Shown here one piece after another: positions 1 to 7,993 of a DNA stretch of 40,555 nucleotides. The position numbers and the translations under genes are program-made. Source of the stretch: CAYUAI01 sp964442745. Its GTDB lineage: Bacteria; Pseudomonadota; Gammaproteobacteria; S012-40. The notes under the pieces are model-generated. The model ran no database searches. It had not been told where the DNA came from and saw nothing but the letters and a program-made list of their open reading frames with translations. Numbering within the stretch: position 1 is the first letter of the stretch; every line of letters starts with the position of its first letter. Where the stretch lies: NCBI GenBank assembly GCA_964442745.1, contig CAYUAI010000031.1:1-40555 (forward strand). Direction: 5' to 3'.

Positions 1-141
1 TCCACTATAGTACTCTACAATGAATATTACGAAAATATAGCAGAATTTAGAAAAGCCGCCATCAAATTTTTTCAAAATTTTGGTGACTAGGCTGATGATT
101 TGGAATCATTGTTAGGCGGTGGATTTGAAGGCCATAACTAG
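1..141 (+). pseudogene. IS630-type transposase, 3' remnant
   Basis: The window opens inside a reading frame giving YNEYYENIAEFRKAA and FFQNF, the usual C-terminal tail of IS630-family DDE transposases. A TAG at 88-90 interrupts the frame, and the frame resumes with DDLESLLGGGF before a TAG at 139-141, as in the normal family C-terminus. The copy is therefore probably nonsense-mutated, though the catalytic part lies outside the window. Just downstream, GCTATGGGTATAGC-like sequence (about 155-168) could be part of the element's terminal repeat. From there to about 370 I see no gene. Confidence 0.6.
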
Positions 142-397
142 ACCTAAATTCATAACGCTATGGGTATAGCACAACTATTCCTGCGGTTTCGCTCCATCAG
201 ATCGCTCAAATCTAACCTAAATCTGGGTGCGAAAATCCCAGTTTATGAGCGGGCTGAGTATATCTTTGGATTTCATCAAAAGCTCCGGTATAATTCTGTG
301 GTTCAGCCAATGATGAAGTAACCCGAAAAATGAACAATATTCAATCAATAACACCCAACCATACGGCCTCTTGGGCGCACAGGACATCAATCAACCC

Positions 398-1219
398 ATG
401 ACTATTGATACACCATCGTTAAGCCACCAATTATCCAATACACCCTTGTTTGCGGAGTTATCGCATAAAGAATTAGAGCGGTTGATTGAAAACACGTCCG
501 TTGTGACGTATTCAACCGATCAATTGATTATCCGAGAATATGACAAAGCCGAGGCAATGTTTGTAATACTGAGTGGCGAGGTGGCTATTTTTATCACCAC
601 CAATGATGGCCATCGAATCACCCTCAATCAATTGACCAGCCATCAATACTTTGGTGAACAAGCGATGCTACCAGGGAGCTCAGGCCGACGTACAGCCAAT
701 GCAAAAGCCGTCACGGAAGTGGAAATCTTAAAAATTAGCAAAACGATTTTTCTATCGACCTTTGAAAAAAAAGATCACCTGTTAACCAGTTTGAGCAATG
801 TCAAAGACAACCAATTGCGCCATCGTTTACTCCAGGAGTCTTCTCTGTTCCGAGAAATTGCGCTAGGCAATGACATTCATCAATACCTCACTGAAGTATC
901 ATTTGCTCCAGGCGAAACGATATTCAAAGAAAATGACCCAGCAAAAGATTTTTATTTTATATTATGGGGAACCGCTGAAGTTGCCAAACAAGTCAAAGAC
1001 AACGAAACACAAGAAGTCTTGGCTTATATCGGGCCGGGCCGTTGTTTCGGCGATCTCGCCTTGATCGACAACGAGCCAAGAATCGCCACGGTACATGCAA
1101 AAACCGAATTGCTCACCCTGATATTAGATGGGAAGCAGTTCATGGAATTGTATGCTAACTCAGCCTTATTACAAAAACGCCTGACTCGCCTTTATAATAC
1201 CTATCAGTTGCCAATCTAA
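398..1219 (+). CDS. Two-domain cyclic nucleotide-binding protein
   Basis: Soluble protein with two cNMP-binding (Crp-type beta-barrel) domains and no DNA-binding helix-turn-helix or membrane segment, so it probably acts as a nucleotide-sensing regulatory or scaffold protein rather than a transcription factor. The second domain has a good phosphate-binding cassette, FGDLALIDNEPRIATVHA, with the expected Glu/Asp-Leu-Ala and Arg. The first (FGEQAMLPGSSGRRTA) is looser and may not bind nucleotide. An in-frame TTG at 371 would add nine residues. I prefer ATG 398, which has AGGA some 13 bases upstream; the choice is uncertain. The gene is convergent with a triple-FHA gene, another signalling module, 174 bp away. 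Ligand (cAMP, c-di-GMP or none) cannot be told from sequence. Confidence 0.8.
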   Translation: MTIDTPSLSHQLSNTPLFAELSHKELERLIENTSVVTYSTDQLIIREYDKAEAMFVILSGEVAIFITTNDGHRITLNQLTSHQYFGEQAMLPGSSGRRTANAKAVTEVEILKISKTIFLSTFEKKDHLLTSLSNVKDNQLRHRLLQESSLFREIALGNDIHQYLTEVSFAPGETIFKENDPAKDFYFILWGTAEVAKQVKDNETQEVLAYIGPGRCFGDLALIDNEPRIATVHAKTELLTLILDGKQFMELYANSALLQKRLTRLYNTYQLPI

Positions 1220-1393
1220 GGAATCGGCAACCACACACGCCGCATCCATATCACTTCCCAGTGCTTTGCTAAAAAATAGTTTCATACCTAATTGTACCAT
1301 TGGCGTATTGATATCAGGTATCGCAACCTAGGGTTACCCGATAAATTTTTTTCTTGAATAATTCCTCTTAACTGATCGTCAATCTCTTTTCCA

Positions 1394-2554
1394 TTAAAAA
1401 TGACTGGCTTCTTTTTTACGTTTTTTATCCGCTCGCGACGAAAAAAATTTTGAAAATATCGCCAGTGGTCCGGTTCGTTTTGTCGGTACTTCACGAGGTG
1501 CCACCGCCATTTTATCAGAACGAAAAGAAAGTTCTACCGAACCAATTTTCAAAATATCACCATCGACGAGAAAAGCACTCACTATTTTTTCTCCATTGAT
1601 GAACGTACCGTTCAATGATCCCATATCGTTAGCATGCCACATATTATTTTCTTGAGTCAATTCAAGATGCTCAACCGAGACTGTCGCCACATTCAATATA
1701 ATATCATTTCGCGCCGCTCGGCCAATTGTTATTGTGGGCTTATCTAACAAAAAATTATTACCCATGAATAACTCACAAATACCAATCAAGGACGCCGGTT
1801 TGACTGACGGTTCTGGTGGAAAAATATCTTGACTTTCGGTTCGTTGATTGATTGCCGGAAAAGCTTCATCCGGCATGAGAGCCAAATCCGCCGCCATCTC
1901 TGTAACCGAATCAGTCGTTTCCAAAACAAGAGGATTACACACTTTAAAGGCCACTTGGTCGAGCCGTAAAACATCACCATGATGGGCAATGGCTTCGCTA
2001 ATATGAATGTCATTTAAATACGTGCCATTCGTCGACTTGAGGTCACGAACTAGCAAATGATCATCTGACAAAGTTAATTCAGCATGGCGGCGCGAAATCA
2101 AACCTTGACTCACGACGATATCACATTGTTGATCGCGTCCAATAATCATCAATTGATTGTCCAGAACTTCATGTTGATCAGCGACATCATGAGTCGCAAT
2201 TAATAACCAAGTTTTTTGCTGAGTTTTTTGCTGAACGCGTGACTCACTGCGCTGCACAATCGCCAATGATTTTTCATCCAACACTTCTAGCTGTACGTTG
2301 CCTAATGATAGGGTGTCTCTCGACTCTAACTCGCGCCACAAGTTAATGGGCTGGCCATTCACTAAGGCCCGGTTGTTATCGCCCAGGCAAAGCAAATACA
2401 AACTCTCATTTTGAATATGCAATTCAATGTGAAAATCTAAAATATCTGGCCCATCAATCACAAAAGTGTTGCTGGCATGTTTACCAAGCGTCGACACGCT
2501 GTCGGTCAGTGAGAAAGTTTTTTTACGGTCATTGCAATCTCGCAATATAAACAT
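1394..2554 (-). CDS. Triple FHA-domain protein
   Basis: Cytoplasmic protein built from three forkhead-associated (phosphothreonine-binding) domains. The second (about residues 133-206) and third (about 272-345) carry the full signature: GR near the first strand, SRRH or SVEH, then STNGTYLN and SLNGTFIN. The first (about 17-92) is degenerate (LGKH, FHIEL, no NG loop signature) and may only be structural. A basic tail ends the protein (KKRKKE). No signal peptide or membrane helix. FHA proteins usually read Ser/Thr-kinase signalling or scaffold secretion systems, but no kinase or phosphatase gene lies in this window, so the partner is unknown. ATG 2554 has AGG about nine bases upstream. A tiny ORF with a better ribosome site precedes it (2585-2641). 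Confidence 0.85.
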   Translation of the reverse strand: MFILRDCNDRKKTFSLTDSVSTLGKHASNTFVIDGPDILDFHIELHIQNESLYLLCLGDNNRALVNGQPINLWRELESRDTLSLGNVQLEVLDEKSLAIVQRSESRVQQKTQQKTWLLIATHDVADQHEVLDNQLMIIGRDQQCDIVVSQGLISRRHAELTLSDDHLLVRDLKSTNGTYLNDIHISEAIAHHGDVLRLDQVAFKVCNPLVLETTDSVTEMAADLALMPDEAFPAINQRTESQDIFPPEPSVKPASLIGICELFMGNNFLLDKPTITIGRAARNDIILNVATVSVEHLELTQENNMWHANDMGSLNGTFINGEKIVSAFLVDGDILKIGSVELSFRSDKMAVAPREVPTKRTGPLAIFSKFFSSRADKKRKKEASHF

Positions 2555-2584
2555 AAGCTTTACCTAGTGTTGTTTTAATTGTAT

Positions 2585-2641
2585 TTATATTTGTAAGCTA
2601 TCAGCTACACACCCGTCGCGAACCATTTTAAAGGTATTCAT
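2585..2641 (-). CDS. Possible 18-codon leader ORF upstream of FHA gene
   Basis: A short frame, MNTFKMVRDGCVADSLQI, ends 30 bases before the FHA start. It has a purine-rich GGGGGGAGAGGGG tract just before its ATG, much stronger than the site of the FHA gene itself. A TATAAT hexamer lies about 20 bases upstream of the ATG (2661-2666), with no clear -35 element. It may be a leader peptide or a fortuitous ORF; there is no homology evidence. Confidence 0.25.
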   Translation of the reverse strand: MNTFKMVRDGCVADSLQI

Positions 2642-2799
2642 AGCCCCTCTCCCCCCTCTCATTATATGGTTACTGCGAGTTATTCATCCATATACATTGT
2701 ACGTAATATATTCTTATGATTATATCCCATTTCACCTATATATCTATATCATAGACAGGGGCATCATGATAGGCTGCCTCATGCTAGCTTAAAGAGGCC

Positions 2800-4968
2800 T
2801 TAAGGCAATTTAGCCACCGTCGTTATTGTTGTTTTTGCCTCACCATAAGCTTGTTGTTGTTTGTCGATACGTCGGAGTCGCTGTACAATATCAGGCATTG
2901 CATCACTCAGTAATTTAAGCCCATTATCCAATACCTGACCAGGTAAATCGGAAAATTTCCCCGTCGAAGCAAACGCCCATACATGCTCATCACCAAACGG
3001 TGCGGCGATCTCAAATTGAAAACCGACATTCTCACCCGGCACTTGAAAATAAAGATCGGCGGAATAAATGTGGTTTGCTGAATATTGGTTGGGTAAAATC
3101 TGGATGAGGTTACCACTCGCATCTTGATAAATTAATAACAAGAAGGCATCGTGACTGCTACTCACAAAATATGAAATCACATCCCCTTCCACATAGGTTT
3201 GTCCATCACCGAGTTCTGAGGTAATTTCCAAATCAATGGCATTCGCTTGTTGAGCAGTGCTCGCCGATGTTAGCTGATCAACCGCTACTAATGCTACGGG
3301 TTTTTGCATCAAATCGTTTTGCAAATGCTCGGCCAACAAATCTTTATGCACCGAGGCCGTTGTTGCTGACAGTAGCACATTGCTTGCCGCCTGTTTCAGG
3401 CTAAAGTAAATCGCGACGGCGTCATCAACCACCCGGTATTCAGCACTGAGCGAAGCATCCGCGTGATCAATCACCGCCTGCATTGCGTCACTTCCCATGT
3501 CAAGCTTATTGCGCCCAGTCAAAGTGATGCCTCGTTTTTTAGCGGCCGTTAAGCTTTGGGTCGTACGACGTTTAGGCTGCACCACCGTAAGACCGCTGAC
3601 GATTAACAACTGATTATTTAAAGCTCTGGATAAAGCGACGGAGAACTGACCACCGCGGGCGGTTTGTTCATTGATAATTCGACCAATAACCACCTTGCGT
3701 ACTGGCAATGGCTGATATTCTGCCCCGGCAAACAATGCGGCCACCGCCACCGCGGCGACGTTAGATAGACTCGCATCAAATGGGGTCACAGCAAATGGTG
3801 CCTCAGTTTTGGCTAACATGGCTTTCACGGCGCTATCCAACCCCTTCGCCGAGCTATCCTGTAAATTAATTTTTACCACATACTGACCAGCTTGGGCTTG
3901 CCTGACAAAAAAATTTATCGTGCCGTGTTTATCACTTTTTCCGGTAGTCATGATTTTTCCGCTGGGCGCAATCACTTGCAAAGGAAATTGCTCAATGGCG
4001 ATCAAGACATCAGCATTGCGATACCAAACCCAGGCTGGAATTTTGAGTTCACTGCCCTGAATAACGCCATGGGTTTTGAATCGCCCCAGGTCAAGTACAA
4101 TATTTTTTTGTATTTCAGAAAATTGATGGGGAATTTGTTGTTGTACGCTTTTAATTAACGGTTGTTTCGCTTGATACGCGGGTCCTTTATCTTGTAAATC
4201 TTTTTGCGCATCATATAACTGACTCCAGCTTGCGCTGAGCCGCTGCAAAGCCAGCATCACTTGACCGCTCTGTAAGCTTTGCTCTACCCGTTGCAAGGTT
4301 TGTTGATGTGAGTCTAATATCGCTTTAACATAGCGGTCAACTTCGGCTTGGTGGGCGATTAATGTGGCTTGTCTTGAAGCGCGTTGTTGTTGTTTCCATT
4401 GTTGCACCCGATCGTATTCATCTTTAGGAATGGTGACCAACACCCAATATTTATAGGCGCTGCCACTCGCTTGGCCATTTTGTTTTATTCGATACGATTC
4501 CCAAAACCATTGTTTGGCTTTAATGCGGCTCACGTGCGCATCAGTGGTCTGGCTAGATTGAGAGATTTTTGAAACGGTAGCATCCATCACCTGACTGGAT
4601 AATCCGTATAAAGCCTTCATGACTTTATCGACATCTTTTACATCCACGCCGGTATAGGCGGCAAATTCTTTTCGAGCGTGGCGCATCGCATCTTCTCGTG
4701 CCGAGCGCTCCGTTGCATGGTGCAACGACAAGCCCACTAAATAATGGATATCGCCTTGCGCGGCGGGTGGGTTATCAATCCAATCAGGCCGTTGAGGTAG
4801 GGCACTGCGAATCAATTCATATTCGGTATTTAGCGAAGATTGCACTGGCGGAGGAGCTAATCCACCAACCAAGCCCGTTGGCATGCTCGCCGTCTTGCTG
4901 GCACAAGCGCTGAACAACAAAACAAAACAACCCGCTTGAATCAAGCACAAATAATGCTTATAACGCAT
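2800..4968 (-). CDS. LPP20/DUF4384-type lipoprotein
   Basis: Predicted lipoprotein of 722 residues starting at ATG 4968: a hydrophobic signal ends in the lipobox FSAC (Cys22). A start at 5073 would add 35 residues lying inside the upstream gene and no signal. Residues about 48-205 resemble the LPP20 lipoprotein family (LPQRPDW, ATERSAREDA, later KYWVLVTIPKDEY) and are clearly related to the small lipoprotein encoded at 6169-6831. The middle contains a CsgG/FlgO-like stretch. The C-terminal part (about 590-680) matches DUF4384 (VEGDVISYFV, LLLIYQDASGN, ILPNQY), a domain common in envelope and caspase-associated proteins. The start overlaps the end of the transglycosylase gene by 11 bp, so translation is probably coupled; AAGG lies about four bases before the ATG. 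The function is unknown; envelope assembly or sensing is an inference. Confidence 0.75.
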   Translation of the reverse strand: MRYKHYLCLIQAGCFVLLFSACASKTASMPTGLVGGLAPPPVQSSLNTEYELIRSALPQRPDWIDNPPAAQGDIHYLVGLSLHHATERSAREDAMRHARKEFAAYTGVDVKDVDKVMKALYGLSSQVMDATVSKISQSSQTTDAHVSRIKAKQWFWESYRIKQNGQASGSAYKYWVLVTIPKDEYDRVQQWKQQQRASRQATLIAHQAEVDRYVKAILDSHQQTLQRVEQSLQSGQVMLALQRLSASWSQLYDAQKDLQDKGPAYQAKQPLIKSVQQQIPHQFSEIQKNIVLDLGRFKTHGVIQGSELKIPAWVWYRNADVLIAIEQFPLQVIAPSGKIMTTGKSDKHGTINFFVRQAQAGQYVVKINLQDSSAKGLDSAVKAMLAKTEAPFAVTPFDASLSNVAAVAVAALFAGAEYQPLPVRKVVIGRIINEQTARGGQFSVALSRALNNQLLIVSGLTVVQPKRRTTQSLTAAKKRGITLTGRNKLDMGSDAMQAVIDHADASLSAEYRVVDDAVAIYFSLKQAASNVLLSATTASVHKDLLAEHLQNDLMQKPVALVAVDQLTSASTAQQANAIDLEITSELGDGQTYVEGDVISYFVSSSHDAFLLLIYQDASGNLIQILPNQYSANHIYSADLYFQVPGENVGFQFEIAAPFGDEHVWAFASTGKFSDLPGQVLDNGLKLLSDAMPDIVQRLRRIDKQQQAYGEAKTTITTVAKLP

Positions 4969-6073
4969 AGACCTTATCACCTGCATACTTTTTACGGCGG
5001 GTTTCAACCCGTTCCAGATAATCGCGTGTCTCTTTCGGCACCCCTTGTTGCAACCGTTTGAAAAGTGCTTCATGGCTATAGCTGTCTAAATCGATTTTAG
5101 GGAGCAATCGGCGATTCATGGCCGTCGGTCCCCAATTATAAGCGCATACCGCCACATACCGGCGTTTGATCGGATCAGTAATCCCTTTGAAATAACGGCG
5201 TTCCAACAAACTAAAATAAACAACACCGAGTTCAATGTTATTATGTGGCTTATATAAATAATCCGCCGATAACACTTTGCTTTTTCCATGCAGTTTTTGA
5301 TACGCATCTTTAGCACCAAACCGAGGCACCAGTTGCATCAATCCATACGCTGGCACATGCGATCGAGCCTTGGGATTAAAGGCGCTTTCCGTATGCATGA
5401 TCGCCAAAATAAGGGCGGGGTCTACCTGATGTTTTGCGGCTTGTTTTTTAACTTCGGGTAAATAGCGCTTGGCCCGTTTAGCAATATGATTGGGTACCAG
5501 TTTCAAGTTAATTCCCACTTTCACACGTTCGACCCCATCTTTACCGCGAATGGTTTTTGGCGGGGTCAGTTTGACTTCGCCTTTTTCAATCGCGATCAAT
5601 GTTTCCTTGGGCAACTGATCTTGCATAATCGGCTGGCCATTGGCGTCTTCTTTGGTCGTCAAGGTTTTTATTTTATCAATCACCGCTTGTTTTTGTTGCT
5701 TTTCAGATGCATTGACCGGCACTAAAGCTTCCACGGCCACGTCACCACTGTCAAAGTTCACTTGACTGACCGCTTCCCGGTTCGGCGAATAGTCGACCCA
5801 GTGGGTACGAGTCGTTTCCCGATACCCCTCCCATTTTTGCAGCACTTCTTTTTGCAAGCGTTGCCATTTATCCGCTTCTTCTTTCTCCATCCGCTCCCAT
5901 AGTGACTCGAGTTGTTGGTTTCGGTCATTAAAGCCACCTTCTGCTGCTTCAAAAATAGCGTCAAATGAAGCTTCTTTATTGTCAAACAGGGGTTCAACCG
6001 ATTGCGCTACACTGCTGATGGCAAAAAAAGGTGTGGCAAGCACAATCAAAATCGTTTTCATGATAATATTCAT
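4958..6073 (-). CDS. MltC-like lytic murein transglycosylase
   Basis: Peptidoglycan lytic transglycosylase. ATG 6073 is favoured by GAGGA eight bases upstream and gives an immediate Sec-type signal (MKTILIVLATPFFAIS). The product is 371 residues. Unlike enterobacterial MltC it has no lipobox cysteine, so it may be periplasmic and soluble. Residues about 36-190 match the N-terminal DUF3393 domain of MltC (FEAAEGGFNDR, WVDYSPNR, FDSGDVAVEALV). The catalytic SLT domain follows, with HTESAFNPKARS (Glu229 the likely general acid), AYGLMQLVP, and later VCAYNWGP. The gene overlaps the following DUF4384 lipoprotein gene, and its 5' region contains two short hairpins. Operon mates suggest a wall-remodelling role within an envelope-stress response. 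Confidence 0.88.
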   Translation of the reverse strand: MNIIMKTILIVLATPFFAISSVAQSVEPLFDNKEASFDAIFEAAEGGFNDRNQQLESLWERMEKEEADKWQRLQKEVLQKWEGYRETTRTHWVDYSPNREAVSQVNFDSGDVAVEALVPVNASEKQQKQAVIDKIKTLTTKEDANGQPIMQDQLPKETLIAIEKGEVKLTPPKTIRGKDGVERVKVGINLKLVPNHIAKRAKRYLPEVKKQAAKHQVDPALILAIMHTESAFNPKARSHVPAYGLMQLVPRFGAKDAYQKLHGKSKVLSADYLYKPHNNIELGVVYFSLLERRYFKGITDPIKRRYVAVCAYNWGPTAMNRRLLPKIDLDSYSHEALFKRLQQGVPKETRDYLERVETRRKKYAGDKVYAL

Positions 6074-6086
6074 TTTGGCGTCCTCA

Positions 6087-6105
6087 TGCGGGCAACTTGC
6101 CCGCA
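6087..6105 (-). repeat. 9-bp-arm hairpin before mltC-like gene
   Basis: A perfect inverted repeat, TGCGGGCAA with one central base, lies immediately upstream of the GAGGA ribosome site of the transglycosylase gene. GC-rich, so stable in RNA. Could be an mRNA stability or translation-control element. No T run follows, so it is not a typical terminator. Confidence 0.5.
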
Positions 6106-6119
6106 CTTATCAGCAATAT

Positions 6120-6136
6120 ACTCAGCCGTGCTGAGT
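6120..6136. repeat. 7-bp-arm hairpin, ACTCAGC/GCTGAGT
   Basis: Perfect ACTCAGC-CGT-GCTGAGT stem in the 95-bp gap between the LPP20 gene and the mltC-like gene. It may stabilise or attenuate the transcript. It contains the ATACTCAGCC word that recurs in two other intergenic places (252-261 and 34294-34340). Confidence 0.45.
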
Positions 6137-6168
6137 TATACCTATTCCCCACGATACGTTGACTAATA

Positions 6169-6831
6169 TTATTCCACTAAGCCTTGGGACTGCATTTGCT
6201 TCCAAAAGTCAGCCGCTTTTTCTGCTTGCGCTTTAGCGATGTTATCAGCAGCTTGTTTAGCGTTGTTTTCCGCATTCTTTGCCATATCTCTTGCCATGCT
6301 TTTATAAGACTCGTCCATCGAATCCATGGGTACATGCGCTAATACAAAGACTCGATAGCCAATACCCGTGAGTGTTTGCCATTTTTCTGCATACCATTTT
6401 TTAGGTTTGACTCGGTTGGCAATATTGACCGCCAATTGTTTCTCAAATGCTCTTGAGCTGCTGGTGGGATCAACCACGGTGCTTTCTAACCCAAAAGATA
6501 CCCGAGCACGCTCAAATTTATCTTTGGCTAACGTCCCCATATAAGCCACTACCCCATTCACGGCATTACGTCTAGCATCTTCACGAGCCGCTTTTTCAGT
6601 CGCCATACTGCCAGATAAACCAACAAACGACATCCGTCCGTTGATGGTATCTGGTTCTTCCATAGTCCAACCCGGCCGTTGTGGCGCAGAACTCCAAATC
6701 AGCTGTTCATCCACCCCTGTCGGTACGGATACATCAGCGGGTTGCATCGGCACACTGGATTTAGTCGCACAACCAAATAGAGTGGACACAACGAACAGTC
6801 CCATGGCAAATTTCAATAGATTAATGTTCAT
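6169..6831 (-). CDS. LPP20-family lipoprotein
   Basis: Small predicted outer-membrane-type lipoprotein of 220 residues. A signal peptide ends in TLFGC (Cys21). The body resembles LPP20 lipoproteins: APQRPGW, GLSGSMATEKAAREDARRNA, then IGYRVFVLAHVPMDSM. The C-terminal about 50 residues are Ala/Lys/Asn-rich and helical. The ATG has AGGAG eight bases upstream. The same three motif blocks, in the same order, occur in the N-terminal third of the DUF4384 lipoprotein encoded two genes downstream, so the two are paralogues or exchangeable modules. The gene sits between an anti-sigma-like gene and a murein transglycosylase gene on the same strand, so an envelope role is likely. The exact function is unknown. 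Confidence 0.78.
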   Translation of the reverse strand: MNINLLKFAMGLFVVSTLFGCATKSSVPMQPADVSVPTGVDEQLIWSSAPQRPGWTMEEPDTINGRMSFVGLSGSMATEKAAREDARRNAVNGVVAYMGTLAKDKFERARVSFGLESTVVDPTSSSRAFEKQLAVNIANRVKPKKWYAEKWQTLTGIGYRVFVLAHVPMDSMDESYKSMARDMAKNAENNAKQAADNIAKAQAEKAADFWKQMQSQGLVE

Positions 6832-6977
6832 TTTTTTCTCCTGTTAAGCGGCTCAATGTATATTTTTCTAATTTAAGTTAAAGACAATAACCAGTGATAT
6901 TTTTGAAAAATACCAAACTAATTATATAACTAATCCATCCCTCATAAACTAAACTCATGTTGAAATTGAGCGTTCAT

Positions 6978-7904
6978 TTATTGCGCATTAACAAAAAATC
7001 CACCGTTCGCTTTAAATTTAAGATGATCGATTGTGGTGCCTGTCAATTCCCATGTATAACGCCGCCCAGCAATCACTTCTAAATCTGGAATCACTACGGT
7101 TGCATGTTCACTATGCCCCGTTCCCACGGGCAAACGTTGATCACCCTCAATCAAATAAAGTTGGATATTATAATTTTTTGCGTCGTTGACAGGTGTCCAC
7201 TGCAAATGCAAACCCTGCGGTAAATTTGCTTGAATACGCATGCTGTCAAAGGATTGCCGTTTCAGTGGGTTACCTTGAGAGAAAAAGCCTATACCGGGTT
7301 GTGGTGCCGCACGTGTGAACTGAATCACAGGCGTATCTTGATAACTAATAATACTCACCGGCGGCTCTGTCACCGATGGCACGAATAGGGATTGTGAGAA
7401 AACAACGACAAGCACTAGGCACGCGGTGGCGGTCATCGTCACTGGCACCGTCATCCAGACCGGCGGTCGCCACTGCACAAATCGCTGCCAAAAACTGAGA
7501 TGACAACGACCATGACTGGGGACCGTGCTTGACGGCGAAACTGGTGACAGCTCATGCCAAGTGAGCTCCCGCTGCATTTTTAGACTGTGATTGGCATAAT
7601 GCAGCGCCGCCTTGAGTGCTGCCGGCTCATTATGGATCAACGCATCAACACGTTGTGTTTCGCCAGCATTCAGTCGTCCCTCAACCCAGTCAGCAATGTC
7701 TTCATCTGCCAGGCTGGGCTTGGCCTGTGGGTAATAGTGTAGATGATTCTCAAGCTGGGTAACGACACTGGATAATTGCTGCACTGTCCGGCGGCATGGC
7801 CTGCAACTGATTAAATGACGTCCAACAGCGATACTTTCTTGTGCCTCAGGCGCTTCAATATAAGCCAATAACGCTTCTTTGGCAGGGTGCTTCATGTGCT
7901 TCAT
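6978..7904 (-). CDS. Zinc-finger transmembrane anti-sigma-like protein
   Basis: Single-pass membrane protein of 308 residues that probably controls the sigma-like factor encoded just upstream. The N-terminal cytosolic part has the anti-sigma zinc signature H-x3-C-x2-C (His30, Cys34, Cys37 in HLISCRPC). One hydrophobic helix follows at about 149-170, and the periplasmic part ends in a fibronectin/Ig-like fold (LQWTPVNDAKNYNIQLY, RRYTWELTG). ATG 7904 has AGGAGA about six bases upstream and fits better than 7934. The gene follows the sigma-like gene after 89 bp, the usual sigma/anti-sigma arrangement. The periplasmic domain could sense wall or envelope damage and be cut by a protease; that is inference. 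Confidence 0.7.
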   Translation of the reverse strand: MKHMKHPAKEALLAYIEAPEAQESIAVGRHLISCRPCRRTVQQLSSVVTQLENHLHYYPQAKPSLADEDIADWVEGRLNAGETQRVDALIHNEPAALKAALHYANHSLKMQRELTWHELSPVSPSSTVPSHGRCHLSFWQRFVQWRPPVWMTVPVTMTATACLVLVVVFSQSLFVPSVTEPPVSIISYQDTPVIQFTRAAPQPGIGFFSQGNPLKRQSFDSMRIQANLPQGLHLQWTPVNDAKNYNIQLYLIEGDQRLPVGTGHSEHATVVIPDLEVIAGRRYTWELTGTTIDHLKFKANGGFFVNAQ

Positions 7905-7993
7905 GCTCTGTCTCCTGATTCGTTTTATAAACAAAAGACATCGAATTGCTTAAAATTTGACGATACCTGCCATCGGTTTATTTCACCCAGGCC

